64,000 bases of DNA from Calycina herbarum (GCA_001414485.1 LLEY01000127.1:113295-177294); one strand, 5' to 3'; positions 36,190-48,268 are shown, counted from the stretch's first letter. Numbers and translations: made by a program. The notes: generated by a model not told the origin, from the letters alone.

Positions 36190-38184
36190 ATGGATTACTC
36201 CACCTCCATAAACGATGCCGATAACCCAGCCGCTGCTTCGCCCTGGGATTCCTCGCCAGTTTCCTCTCCGCGACATGTTAGGACCAGCTCATACGGGGCC
36301 TCGGGCGAGCCACCATCGCCAATACACTATGGCACATCCCAATCAGCAAACGGAAGCTATTCGCAAGATGAAGGCACTGGCGAGCACAACTACAGCAGAC
36401 CGGACAGTAGCATTGGATCGGTGGTGGAGAACGAGGGCCACAGACCCGACACGGCCGAATCCGCCCAGAGTCAGCCAGAACAGCAAAGCATACCGAGTCA
36501 ACAAGCACCACTATTGCAGCACCAACAGCAACAGCAACAGCAGCATCGTCAAGAGCCGCAGAGGTACCACGCATCAGCCGCGCGGCAAGCCCAAGCTCAG
36601 CACACCCAAGGCCCCCAGTACAAGTTGCAAGCAAAGATCACGGGTCTAGAACGCACTGGAAGGAAGGATCCTATTTTAAGATTTGACGTGCATGTAAGCT
36701 GCTATAGTTTAATTCAACGTTGGTAATAGACACTGATTCTCTAGACCAACCTCCCAAAGTTTCGAACCACCCAATTCCGCGATGTCCGACGAACCCACTC
36801 CGAATTCATCAAGCTGGCAGATCATTTAATATCCTCGAACCCGGAGGCAATTGTTCCTGCTGTACCACCTGCGCTGACTTCCGCTGGCGCGGGCACAGAC
36901 GAGGACGAAGCTCGCGTAAAAGCCTCGCTTCAGAGATGGCTCAATTATGTTTGCTCCAACGATGTTTTAATGAGGGATGATGAAATGGTGTTATTTGTGG
37001 AGAGCGATTTTGGTTACAGCCCGATGTTGAAGAGGAAGCAACCTGCAACGGGAGTGCGACGAAGAGTTCTCAAGCAGTTTGCACCACCGCCTGATGATAC
37101 CCCCGAGCTGCAAGATGCCCGCCCAGTTGTGAAACTATTCTATCTAGGTACAATGGATGCAGGGCACAAGGTGGACCGGCTAGTAAAAGCCCGACGAGGT
37201 GAGTTATACTGTGATTTTTTACACGGCTTTTTCTGACATATGTAGGCCTGGGACTTGCAGAGTCCGATTTCGGAGTCAAGCTGGGTGCAATGAACGTTCA
37301 AGAGCCCCATTCTGGTTTGGCAAATGCATATCGAAAACTTGGCAAGACAATTCAAACGACTGGGGATTATCATGCGGCGCAAGGGACAGCTGAGGCTACG
37401 ACGATTGGGGACCCCCTACAGTACCATTCGCAAGATGCTTTCATTGTGAAAGAAACCCTGACGAATCGTCATATTCTTCTCCGAGAATTGGTTCAAGCTC
37501 AGCATTTGACCAGGAGCAAGTTGAGTGCCGCAGATAGGCTGAAAGCCAGCTCATCCGTTCGTCGGGACAAGGTTGACGATGCCATCTCTGCACTAGACGA
37601 GGCGCGAAGTAACGAGCTCTATCTTTTGGGTAAAACACAGCGAGTCACTTCCAATCTTCTTCAAGAGCAACGCCGCTGGTTTGCACGAACGGCCGCGGAT
37701 TTAAGGCTCAGCATCCGGGAATATGTGGTTCGGGAGATTGAGGCGGAGAGGCGCACACTGGCAACGCTGGAAACCATCAGGCCTGATATTCGGGCGATCG
37801 ATTCTTCCGGGGGCTTGAGTCGACTTGGACGCGAGGCGCATCCTGCGGCACGACGTGCAAGTCTGGCGGCCAGTCAAGGACCAAAGGGAGATGCGTGGAG
37901 CGGTGTGCCTCGACGACCTGATGGGCTCAACAGGAGCATATCAGGCAGTTTCATGTCCAACGTGGCGGAAGATGCCAATGGTGAAGACGAACAGGGACCG
38001 GGCCGTGCCCGAGCTCTCAGCGGTGGGAGTATAGGGGGTCTTAAGGGTGTTAAGGAGGAGGACGACGAGGATCGAGTAGATGCACGCAATGCGGCATCAC
38101 GACTCGCCACAAGGTAATCCCGTCCCTTCACTCTCCTGGTGGGGGCCTGCAGACTGCAGCTAACGCTCGTCCAGCACGTTCTGA
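36190..38184 (+). CDS. VPS17: Vps17-like sorting nexin (retromer PX-BAR subunit)
   Basis: Predicted exons are 36190-36693, 36745-37198, 37246-38113 and 38175-38184 (611 aa). Vps17 pairs with Vps5 in the membrane-bending half of retromer, for endosome-to-Golgi recycling of cargo receptors. The N-terminus (about 140 residues) is disordered, Ser/Pro-rich, with a poly-Gln run. A PX domain follows at about 142-265 (YKLQAKITGLERTGRKDP...THSEFIKLADHL), then a BAR-type helical region at about 300-530 with basic/acidic heptads (ANAYRKLGKTIQ...LLRELVQAQHLTRSKLSAADRLK). The tail is low complexity. Reading through the last donor gives a stop at 38115. Splicing to AG 38173-38174, with a CTAAC branch at 38160-38164, gives the ending SRLATSTF, which I recall as the usual fungal Vps17 end. 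This makes a 10-nt coding last exon. Confidence 0.88.
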
Positions 38185-40625
38185 TTGTAGATATATCCCG
38201 GCATTGTGGATTGGTTGGGTCCTATCGAAGGACGGGAGTTGAAAGTGCCCTGGTCACCGCCGCAGGTTGTGCTCCCCCAGTCTCGTTCTGATCGCTTGTC
38301 TGTTGGGGCAGCCGAGAGGCGAGAAGCATGTGTGGGTTTGAAATGCTGGAGGCATGTGGAAGCATCGATCGCATCTGTGAAGGGTGTTGTGGCCGTCCCA
38401 TCACCGCAAATGATATTCCACTCGCAGTATTACTTTGTGCGACGGAGGCGGCGAAAGGCTACACCGCCACGTCAGAGAAAGCAGATATCTGATATGTCGT
38501 TATCCTGCGCAATTATGATCTTGAAATCCTGATTCAGTTGTGCCAGTCGGAAATGATGGGCATGCCCCGTAGCCCTAATGTTGCAGCTAGTGTTGCGGCC
38601 CCCTGCAGCCAGTACAACCCCATTTCAGTGATGCCACCACTTGATACTGCACGTCGTTAGAGCCGCGGGCCTTTAAGCTCCGCATATCAAAAACTCGCAG
38701 TTTTGTGGTGGGCCATCCCCAGCGTCCAACTCCTTCATCACCTATAGATGCCAGTATTTTTTCTTCTTCGTTTTCTGTCAAATCAGCACCTCCCAGAGTC
38801 ACAAATTGCCTAGATAGTTCTGGGTTAGCCCGGCTATGGGCGGGTCTCATAAAGGGGTCCATATCAATATTAAGAATATAAAAAGCCCTTTCACGCTCAT
38901 CATTGGTCCCTTGACCTGCCCGGCATGAGCGGATTATCTGGTCGCATTGCCACGACACCAAAGCGGGCTCGGGCGGGTTCCTGACTCCTGAGAGGTGCTG
39001 CATGCGCTGATGTGGGCAACTCACACACATCAAGTCTCTCTTCATCACATCAATCCATTGCTTCGCTTCCCTCACAGCACCGCACCACCTTACACTCCAC
39101 CCCATTGTTTTCTGCCTCTGCTATTCGCACTCCTATACAGCTCTGTCCTCTCTCCTCTCAATCCCCTCAATCCCCTCAATGACGAATCTCTGGCAATCGC
39201 TGGTCAATCGTACCACTGCATCAAGCTTCCCAGCCCCACCTTCAAGCAAAGACACCACCTTTGGATGGAACACCGCGTTATCGCCGCCAACATGCCATCT
39301 GAGTGGTCTTTTACCACCTTGCAAAGTTGCAATGCGAGATGGCTTGCATTAACGTTGTTTTCAGTAGCGCCGTTCCAGCAGAGCGCAGGAAACTTGCTGC
39401 AGAGGGGTTGCCAGTGGCAGCAACAGGTGTATCTTCAACAAGCAGAGTAATCTTCCAGCTCTTCTAGCACCATTTCCGTACACACCGTTGATCCTTCACC
39501 CTCCTTCCCCAAGCGCCTCTTTTCTGTTTCCTCCTTTTCAAAGCCCAAGAGCTTGTGAACGGGAGATGTTGCTTCCGTCGTTGACTCGTCTCTCGGTCCC
39601 AAGCTCCAATTTTGACAAGGGTCTAGCAACGGCAAAATGGCACTGCCACTCTGGGGTCCGGGGCAAAGAACGTTCATGTCGTAGTGTGGCCATAGCTTAT
39701 GGTGAACCGCACTTTAACTCAAACTGGGGTAACTATACCCCTACCAACCACATTGTCCGGCTTGCTGAACCGAATCCCAGCTGCTGGATCCGAAGTCGTC
39801 GTACCAGCTAGATCTGCCAAATCCCAAGCTTGGCAATGCCAACCTAGTAACTCTCTCGATAAGAGACCCCTCCCTCTTGTGCTTCAACGACATGTTTGGT
39901 TCAACCTCTTATGTGAGGTTATGTCAACACGCTTTCAAACCCTCTGTCCAACAACGATTATCATAGGGCCGATAAATGAAAGCAAAAAGGTTGGTCGCCA
40001 GTGCTGACTAGGGTCCCTCGTGTCTCTTTATTTGGCTACTCTGCCTTTCATTATGGCAAGGGTCTTGAGCGCGAGTACCATTCTTGCTGAACGGAGGATG
40101 GAGTAGCCCAGTAGGCCACTTTCGTCTTCAGACGACCACTTTTATATGTGCAGTACCTGCAAGATCCCGGGATCTACATGTACATGTATCGCAAATGGGG
40201 ACATCCACGCTGCTGCTCTCACGCTAGGACCAGCAGTAACCAAGCAGCGCAGCTCAATACACCGACAACGCCTGCATATCCATTTCCTCCCGAGATTATG
40301 AATCTTTACTTCCCTGGGGGAGGCAGAGATTAGAGAGATAGCTCAGAGCTCCATGACTGGTAAATCCGGCTCCTTCAATGGCACTTGAACTTGCACTATC
40401 AAGGCAATGAGCAGCATACCAGTAGGGACAAGCCATGTTGCCTTCCTACATCCCCTTCCTTTATAACCCCCACGTACTTTCCTTTCTCGTGGCGGTCCTT
40501 TTTCCGTCAAGCTCACTACTCTCCCCCACAGAGTCTCTCTTTCCCATATCTTCTGGACCATACATTTCCAATCTCTTACCTCATACCTGAGCTATCAAAA
40601 AAAGCAAACCAGGACTACCTATAAG
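38185..40625. other. Long intergenic stretch, one doubtful reading frame
   Basis: 2.4 kb of normal composition, without transposon signs. It holds a minus-strand open frame at 38587-39105 (listed) and pyrimidine-rich stretches before 40626 that suit a promoter and leader for the polyol dehydrogenase. Confidence 0.4.
38587..39105 (-). CDS. Hypothetical open reading frame, doubtful
   Basis: 172 codons from a true ATG at 39105-39103 to a stop. The middle reads like a soluble protein (LSRQFVTLGGADLTENEEEK), but the ends are Cys/Trp-rich and unlike any family I know. The frame has no introns, no clear promoter evidence and no recognised motif. It could be a chance frame in a GC-balanced stretch. 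Confidence 0.22.
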   Translation of the reverse strand: MGWSVRWCGAVREAKQWIDVMKRDLMCVSCPHQRMQHLSGVRNPPEPALVSWQCDQIIRSCRAGQGTNDERERAFYILNIDMDPFMRPAHSRANPELSRQFVTLGGADLTENEEEKILASIGDEGVGRWGWPTTKLRVFDMRSLKARGSNDVQYQVVASLKWGCTGCRGPQH

Positions 40626-42122
40626 ATGGCTCCCTCTGCCGATGCGGAGACATTTCCGGCCCTCCTATCAGGTCACCACAGCTTCCCATCCAAATCCGTG
40701 GTCAACGCCTCGGTTCTGCATGGCAAACTTGACCTGCGCTTAGTAAGAACTCAATCTCACTTTTCCTACCCCTTCCTTCTAGAATGGGAGACTTGCAGCA
40801 TGGCCGCCCCTCCGGCACGTTTCTTGAATTCCAAACAGAATCCCAACATCCAACCAACACTTTAACTAACCAATCCAATAGGAGACGAGAAACATAGAGG
40901 AACCTTCCACCGGGGAACTCCAAATTCAGATCAGGTCCACCGGCATATGCGGTTCTGATGTCAGCTACTACAAGAAATTCGCCAACGGTGACCTTTGTGC
41001 TTGTGCACCTCTCTCGCTTGGTCATGAATCGTCGGGTGTGGTGGTGAGTATCGGAGCACAAGTCAATGGCTTCAAGATCGGTGACAGAGTGGCTCTCGAA
41101 GTCGGCATCCCTTGTGGTCAATGTACCATTTGCAGAAAGGGGAGATATAATCTTTGCAAGAAGATGAGGTTCAGGAGTAGTGCGAAGAGTGTACCACATT
41201 TCCAAGGTACCCTTCAGGATAGGATAAATCATCCTGCGATTTGGTGTCACAAGTATGTATACTTCCTCTCAAAACAAGCGAGTTCTTATACTAACTTCTC
41301 AACTTTAGAATCCCAGATCATGTCTCCTTCGACGCAGCAGCTCTTCTCGAACCCCTCTCAGTAGCAATCCACTCCCTCAACCGCGCAGCCCCATCCCCCG
41401 GCTCAACCGCCCTCGTCATCGGCGCCGGAACAGTTGGTCTCCTCGTCGCAGCAATGGCCCGTCAATCCGGCTGCACATTCGTAACAATCATGGACGTCGA
41501 CGCGGGGCGAGTCGAATACGCAATCTCAAAGGGCTTCGCAACCCACGGCTTCGTAGTTCCAAAGCCCCTTCATTCATCCTCATCTTCCTCCTCCATCTTC
41601 ACGGATGGAACTTCCACCCCCCTTTCCTGCGACGGAATCATGACCCCCCTTTCCTCCTACAGCCCGGTATCCGACCGTCTCGACGGCGCCAAAGCCCTCG
41701 CAGCCGAAGTCCTGTCCGTCGCACGTCCAGACATGGCCCCCCTTGAAGAAGACGAAGACGACGGCGTAGACGTAACATTCGAATGTACCGGCAAAGAAGC
41801 ATGCATGCAAACCTCCCTTTACGCAACCAAACCCGGTGGAAAAGTAATAATGGTGGGCATGGGGACGCCCATCCAAACTGTTCCTTTGTCCGCTGCTCAT
41901 CTGAGAGAAGTTGATATCTTGGGCATTTTCAGATATGCGAATACGTACCAGACGGGAATACGGTTGCTTGGGGCTAAGGGACCGATGGCGTTGCCGAGTT
42001 TGGATGGGATGGTTACGCATAAGTTCAAGGGGTTGGGGGCTGCGAAGCAGGCATTTCAGTTGGCGGGCAGGACGGTGGATGATGAGGGGAAACTGGTTTT
42101 GAAGGTTGTTATTGAGGCTTAG
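40626..42122 (+). CDS. Zinc-dependent medium-chain alcohol/polyol dehydrogenase (sorbitol dehydrogenase-like)
   Basis: Predicted exons are 40626-40742, 40882-41252 and 41309-42122 (433 aa). The enzyme should oxidise a polyol or secondary alcohol using NAD(P)+ in the cytosol. Catalytic zinc residues are in GICGSD (Cys about 62) and GHESSG (His 87, Glu 88). The structural-zinc lobe has four Cys in CGQCTICRKGRYNLC (about 117, 120, 123, 131). The Rossmann fold has VIGAGTVGLL, and an Asp in MDVDAGR suggests a preference for NAD. An insertion of about 60 residues, rich in Ser/Thr and then acidic (PLHSSSSSSSIFTDG...LEEDEDDG), interrupts the coenzyme domain; typical sorbitol dehydrogenases are 350-380 aa and lack it. 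Both introns have good branch sites (ACTAACC, CTAAC). Sorbitol, xylitol or arabinitol preference cannot be told from sequence. Confidence 0.88.
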
Positions 42123-42799
42123 ATTTTCTCCTTTCTTTCTTTCGGCTTTTCAGTTAGAGATTTTGTTGGAAATAAGATATTTGACGGCCGTAGCGTGGGT
42201 CTTGGGTAGGATGGGATGGGATGGGATGGGTATCTTTATGTTTTTGGGAGGCTGGTGTGGTGTTTTAAGTAGACCGTGGCGTGGGTATTGTCAGAGAGCT
42301 TAATTATACTTTTTTATCTTTTGATCAAATTTGGGATGACTACCACTTGACTATTGACAAGTGGACAGAAAGAGTAGCAGCAAATCAGGTTCGGGCTTGC
42401 CTCGAGAGCTTATTATTCCGTGTATTTGGGACAATTGAAATTATTGTTTGAGAAGATTTGGGTTAAGGAAATATTACCCTAGAGACTTGGAATAAGAAGA
42501 GCTATAGAGGTAGGTTTAGTCTCTCCTGCTTATTGATCTGTCCCCGGCGGGCCTCCCACCTCTAATCAGCAGTGAAAATAGAGGTAGCCATTATGTTTTA
42601 GGGATCTGCAGGTATGAGTTCACGAGGAAGGCATTGATGTTTGCAATGTATTTATTTTGTTTCATTCATGTCGTGCTCTCGTATTGACGCTCGCAGAGTG
42701 TACAAAATTATCCCAACGCCAACTTCTCATGATATCCTCGATCTTAACGCCGAAATGTGCTGCTCGCTAATTTTAAAGTAAACCTGATGCAGATATTCT
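42123..42799. other. Intergenic between convergent genes, with a (GGGAT)n run
   Basis: This holds the 3' UTRs of the polyol dehydrogenase and of CSN6, including a short GGGAT tandem run at about 42208-42229. No gene is seen. Confidence 0.5.
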
Positions 42800-44103
42800 T
42801 CATGACATCAAATCACCAGCACCCAAAACCATTGACGAAGGGCCCCAATCTCCTGGGACAAGACTCAAACCACCCTTTCCTCTCGAATTCTTGCCTCCTT
42901 CAACAATCTGAGATTTCTTGCCAATTTCACGAACTTCCTTGATACTAGTTGTGATATTGCTGAGTAGGGACACCAGATTGACATCGTTTTGTTCCGAAAG
43001 GAGTTGGTGTTCGAAAGTAACGCTGTCTGCGGGAACAAGTAGGCTCAATCGAGTGAGCAGGGCTTGGATGGATCGAAGTACGGAGTGGTTGACAGGGGTG
43101 TACTTCTGATCATCAGATTCAACACTTTCCGGGACGGCACTCGATACATATGAGGGTGGGAGGTTCCGCAGGTAGGTAGCGATCAAGTTGACGCGGGTTC
43201 GCAGCATCTTGATTGCATTGGCCTTGGCAGTCAACGACGCAATCAACTCATCGTCTTCACGAGACAAAATATGATCGTCGGCTTTGACGCCTTCGCCCTC
43301 TTGATCTTCCTTTGTCACAGCACGAGTCTTGCCTTTTTCTTTTCCCTTAGGATCTTCAGACGATGATTCCGTCTTCAATGTACCATCGACGGCGGTGGCA
43401 TTTCCTCCGCCTCGTGCCACGAAGTCGACGCTGATCATTTCGGCCTCTCCTGTCTCCACAGTATATGGGAGCTCCTTGAATCGCAGGCTCAGTTGTGGCT
43501 CGCCATCTTTCATCTCCTTGTCTTCGCCCGCATCTGCAGTTGCCCCTTCGGCCTCATAGTTGCTTTCGTAGATGGTGAGAGGGAGTTTTCCACCAACCGC
43601 GCCGTCGAGAACTGCCGTAGGGTGAAATCCAAGGAGGATTGCAGACTCGTTGAAGCCTTCTAATATTTGTTGATGTACGGGAAGGTGGATGGGTTGAGGG
43701 CCGGATATAGGCATAATCGTATACCAACCAACAAGATCAAGTGCCGGTACTTTGTGGACATCCTTCACTATAATTGGAAACATTCGATCAGCATAGGAAA
43801 TTGCGATATGGGACGGCATGACTGACTCTGCTGCAATCGCTCCTCGAACGCTGCCTGATGCAAGACGATTTGCCCCTCCACCTCTACCATTTGGCAGTCA
43901 AATGCATGCTCGATGGTAATCTCTCTCCCATTCTGCTCCCCCAGCAACGCACCCACGATAGGACCTTTCTGCTGTCGGAGGGTATGTCTGGTAATGTAGT
44001 CGGATATGGTCAAGAGGACGAGGGGGTGAAGTGCTACCTGGAGTCCGCTGTCCGAGGACTTCTGCGCAGAAATCAGAGGGTTTGCTGTTGAGTCGACAGC
44101 CAT
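42800..44103 (-). CDS. CSN6: COP9 signalosome subunit 6
   Basis: Predicted exons on the minus strand are 44103-43827 and 43767-42800 (414 aa). CSN6 is the catalytically inactive MPN-domain partner of CSN5 in the COP9 signalosome, which removes Nedd8 from cullins. The MPN domain starts at about residue 15 ([20 protein letters not shown]...[24 protein letters not shown]) and crosses the intron: [22 protein letters not shown]. The JAMM zinc motif is absent, as expected for CSN6. The C-terminal half has the helical region ([16 protein letters not shown]...ALLTRLSLL) that holds the subunit in the complex. A charged linker lies at about 200-270. The 59-nt intron has a GCTGATC branch site. It diverges from the hypothetical gene at 44727. 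Confidence 0.9.
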
Positions 44104-44726
44104 GATGGGCAGAGGTTTGCGTATGCAAGGCAACTAGAAGTTTCGTCTTTGCTTGGATACTGATACTGATACTTGACAAGAAGAGGAAGAGTCGGTGTTG
44201 ACTGTTGACAAGAAACAAACAGGCGAGGCTGGAGCTTATGGAAGGCTGCAACTTGAGAGCTTGCTCCACCATGGATCGTGTTGCCGAAGTTTATCCGAAG
44301 ATGGCTTGGCGCGATTGCCCCTCCCAAACTTTCAAACTTTGAGCTCCCTCCTTTTTCATCAACTTCACCCATCAATGGCCTCCTGTCAAGTGGTTTCCAT
44401 ACACCAACATAGTTCCAGAAAGCTGCTCTTTATGCTTCGTTGGTGTTTCTTTCTACGTTTGTCCAACTTTGAAGTTATTGTTCACTATCGGAGTCTTGCA
44501 GGATGTTTTCTTTTCTTTCATTTCACCACGTCAGCTTTTCTCAGAGATTGTATTTCCCATTTCATTATGTCTTTGGATTTCTATTTCTCACGTAAATTCA
44601 TCATGGTTGGTATTTTGCTATGATCAACCTTCCTTCAAATTCAGCCATCTTCAGATCTCAAACGTTGGAGCCTGAACCTTGCTGGCCTCTCATTGCAAGG
44701 GATTTGGCCAATATCAACACTTCCAG
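44104..44726. other. Bidirectional promoter region of CSN6 and the 44.7-kb gene
   Basis: 623 bp between two divergent starts, rich in pyrimidine runs. The open frames crossing it show no family features and are taken as chance. Confidence 0.5.
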
Positions 44727-46841
44727 ATGGCTGAGGATCTTTCCAAAATGGATACAAGCGATGGCACCAGAGACAGAGCAAGAAGCCCTGCTGAAGTGAC
44801 CATTTCTGGGCCATCAACGGCTCCAACCGAAGATGACGATGATGTGCAATTCATGTTTTCTGCTCCCAGACGAAAGAGCAGGAAAAGGAAAAGGTATGCC
44901 AGGAGCACTTTGAAGGCGATCGTACTGATGTTCTCAACAGGGTTAGTGCATTGCAACCAACGAGAGGAGGCAACCGTCCTCTACCTCCAATTCTTTTGGC
45001 CAAGCCTTCTGTCTCGGTAAAATTAGAGCAGAGAAGGGCGAGTGCGGGCATGGTACGGCAATTGGAGTCATGCCATATCGGGTTTGATGAAAATACAAGA
45101 TTGCCAGCTCGAAGTGGCTCCCTTCCAGCGATTTCAGCCACGGCAGGACGGGCCTCAAATTCACAACCCACTCAACCCGACTCATCATCACAATCTACAT
45201 ACTTGCGTCCTGTATATGGTTCCGTTATCTCGGACCCTACCTTGTCAGTGCCATCAGTACCATGGAATGAGTCGTCGATTTTATCGCAGCCTTACGTTTC
45301 ACCTAGTGGTTGGAAGCCTGTACATTTCGATGCCAATTCAGCCAAAAGGCAAAAGCGCGATGAACGAGTCTCGAATTTTCATTCCGTGGGCCACTCACAA
45401 ATATCTCCGAAAACGATTCATCCTTCGATACCATCACCACTTCGGGATTCTACCGGTGGATACGATGGGTTCGTTGATATGCTCGGAAGCTCAGGGATGC
45501 GAGACATGCTAGGCCTTACCATCCCGAGCGACCCCATGGAGGTCACCTGGCCTGAAGTTAGCTGCGAGTCACCTACCAATATTGAACCAAGAGGAAATCA
45601 GTTACATTTCGGTTCGGCAACCGCTCCCGGGAACAGTGTGGGTACAGAATCGGTACATGCAAGTCGGCATTTGGCACCACCTTCCGTTTTGAATAATACG
45701 AGTACCAATATAGCCTCGCATCAGAATCCCAGAGGCTGTCAGCAATATCAGGTGGCAAAAACGCACCCGGCAGTCTTCAAGTACAGATCAACCAATGAAC
45801 AACCAACTCATTCCCCCGCATTTTCAAACTTTGAAGGACATGGGCATGGGCAACCGTCGAGGGAGAACCATCCAGTACTGCAAACATCTGCATATTCAGG
45901 GATGGATTCCCATTCTATTCCCCGAGTGGCTACCAACAATACAAGCAAACCACCGCCATGTTTCTTCTGGCGAACTCCCCGTCCACCCCAGCTTATCCCA
46001 ACTCCAACTCGGGACCTAAACAAGAATTCCCCGGATACACTACAGGCCCAAGAAGCAGATATGCTACGCAAGCCTTCCTTATACAGCATACCTCCCTGGC
46101 CAAATCCCACTTCAATTGTTGCTTCTAAGCGGCCTGCAGAAACCAATGGGAGAGGCATGTTCTCACAAAATCCAGCTCTTGGCCGTGGTGCGACGATGGA
46201 CAGGCAGACACCTGCATCCCAAAGAAATGCCATATCTCACGGAATGTCGAGTCAACCAGGCCAATTCAATGCAGAAGCAAATAGGCAAAGGCACGATGCA
46301 GTACCAACAGCCTCAATGACGACGACTAACCAAACTTCAAAAACTTCAACAGCCGAGAACAATCGCCAACCCCCACGAAAACGAAGACGTCTCTCTCACT
46401 CTCCAAATTTGTAAGTGGAATGACCACGCCTTTCTGAAATCCCATGCGATTTTGATGTCCCATGCTCATCATTACATCACCAGGATTGTTGACATCGCTG
46501 AAACATGTCAAGAAGTTTTCCCTTTCGCCGTAGTAGCTGAACGCCACAACAAGCCCATCCAGAAAGTCTTCGATGCCTTTGCTGCCATCATCCAACTTCC
46601 TCTCCTTCGCAATGCCGACGATAAAAGAAGACATGGTTCGCTTGGAAAGAGGAGGATGAAAGAATATCGGGATGCGAGGAAGGCGATGGCATTGGCACAG
46701 GAGGAAGAGAGGAAGGCGAGGATGAATGCTTCGGGTGCTAATGCTCAGTTTGGTACGTCGAGGAATAATGGGCGGGGAGCGAATGGACGGGGGTTGCTTA
46801 GGGATGCTGTTTTGAATAGTGCTTGGGATGCGGGCTCTTGA
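44727..46841 (+). CDS. Hypothetical disordered, probably nuclear protein
   Basis: Predicted exons are 44727-44893, 44941-46410 and 46484-46841 (664 aa). I do not recognise the family. An acidic patch (TEDDDDVQF) is followed by a basic cluster RRKSRKRKR crossing the first intron, and a second basic cluster PPRKRRRLSHSPNL sits near residue 545. Both look like nuclear localisation signals. Most of the centre is Ser/Pro/Gln-rich and disordered. After the second intron there is a compact, apparently folded part, VDIAETCQEVFPFAVVAERH followed by KPIQKVFDAFAAIIQLPLLR, then a charged helix and a Gly/Asn-rich tail. The part after the second intron is the best candidate for a conserved domain. The splice joins keep the phase, and both introns are 47-73 nt. 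Confidence 0.75.
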
Positions 46842-47152
46842 TTATTCTCCTTCTCATAGTTAAATGGAATTTCACATATTTGGAAAATTCATGCTCACTA
46901 ATCAATAAATGTAGGGAGGACAGCTTCTTCTCTTGGCTCTGGGGGTTGGTGAAAGAAAGGTTGGGCTATCTTCATATCACCATCTCTCCTCTGGATGCAT
47001 GTCCCAAAATACCGCCAGAAAACGAACAAACACCAGACGCACTTAACTCCTCCTCCATCTGCCCTGGATATCAAATTTACGCCAAGATCGACCTCTAGCC
47101 AAACGCCTGTATCCTTCTAATTTGCGGGAGGGGTGCCCTTCAAGCCAATTGC
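46842..47152. other. Short intergenic stretch between convergent genes
   Basis: This holds the 3' UTRs of the hypothetical nuclear protein gene and the small coiled-coil gene. Nothing else is seen. Confidence 0.5.
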
Positions 47153-47722
47153 CTAACGAAGCTTCATACGTTTTGTAGCAAGACTCATCCCAGGAGTGGT
47201 GCGAACGTTGAGCGCTGCGAGAACAGGAGTGATCTGTGCAACTACGAGTAAATTAGATTGCGATTTCTAGATGTAGGATAAGAATACATACGCTGCATAG
47301 TATCAAGCTCGTCAGTAGTGGTAGGATGGCCAACGATGATCGTGTTATCGTTGACGTTTTTTAAATGGACTAAACGAGTTGTTTTTGTAAACGTCTCCTG
47401 GGCGTTGCAACTACAAGCGACATTGTTGAGATTTCTATAGGAAGTATATATATTAGTTTAAGTAAGTTTAAAGTAGGGTAAGAAATACTCACATCGCAGC
47501 CATCTCGTCCTTTAATCCCTGGACCTCCTGGCGCGTCGTCTGGACCTCCTGGCGCAACGCCTGGACGTCGTGGGCAATCTGCTGAAGTAGAGCGGCTTGT
47601 GGTATCTGCGGCAGATGGTCAATCTCAGTAGCAATATTCGCGGTAGCTTGTTGTTCTTGGGCGATAGCCGTGCCCAAAGAGGTAAAATGTTGGTTGAGGT
47701 TGGATTTGGTGATGTTAGCCAT
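47153..47722 (-). CDS. Small coiled-coil hypothetical protein, three exons
   Basis: Predicted exons on the minus strand are 47722-47493, 47434-47292 and 47241-47153 (153 aa), with introns of 58 and 50 nt. The start MANITKSNLNQHF is preferred to an upstream in-frame TTG. Residues about 15-75 form a coiled coil with heptads (IPQAALLQQIAHDVQALR, VQTTRQEVQGLKDEMAA). After the first splice the protein reads NNVACSCNAQETFTKTTRLV, then an apparently folded part HLKNVNDNTIIVGHPTTTDE, and ends in a basic tail ATKRMKLR. All joins keep the phase. I do not know its function. It lies at the very edge of the second transposon block, so it may belong to a repeat-associated gene family. Confidence 0.75.
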
Positions 47723-48155
47723 TTCCAACAGCCAGGGGGGGTGTTTGCTGAAATCGGGCGTATGTTAGGAGGTATAGAGGGTTACCATCGATATAATCGA
47801 TGGGTTTGAGAGGGGTGTTGTTGTTGTACATGACGGCAACGGTGTTAGATATACATACCTAGATATAGTGTGTGCCAAGCCTTTTGTCCTCTCACGTGCA
47901 AAGTCCCAATCTCGTGGTGGACAGAAAAAGCGGCAGTAAACAGTTTGATCCTCTAGCTTTTTAGTATAATCTAATATTGCCCTAAGGAACAAGGAAACTT
48001 GATTGCTCTAAAATACGTGTGTTAATAATTCAACTGGTTTCAAATGTCTAGAGTAATTACATTGAATCACTCTAGATAACTGGAACAACGAGCTAGGTAA
48101 GGCAGGTACGAACCTGATATTTACTGCCGCTTTTACTGTCTATTGTGACAGTCCC
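47723..48155. other. Boundary between gene segment and transposon block
   Basis: Normal composition at first, then AT-rich. The stretch TGTGACAGTCCCA at about 48144-48156, next to the MITE, resembles the unmutated start of the solo LTR at 57779, so a small LTR remnant is possible. Confidence 0.4.
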
Positions 48156-48268
48156 ATATCAGCGAGTCGATTACTAAAAATACATATAAAAGACGTCTAT
48201 ACAACCCTAGTAAAAATCTGTAATTCTTAATAAAAATTAATAAAATTAAAAAATCTACTTTATTACTA

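Noticed and set aside
37874..38131. Minus-strand open frame of 85 codons
   Set aside because: Antisense of the VPS17 tail, open because of biased composition.
41580..42020. Minus-strand open frame of 146 codons
   Set aside because: Antisense of the GC-rich third exon of the polyol dehydrogenase.
44195..44623. Plus-strand open frame of 142 codons
   Set aside because: It lies in the CSN6 / hypothetical gene promoter region; the protein is low in information and has no motif.
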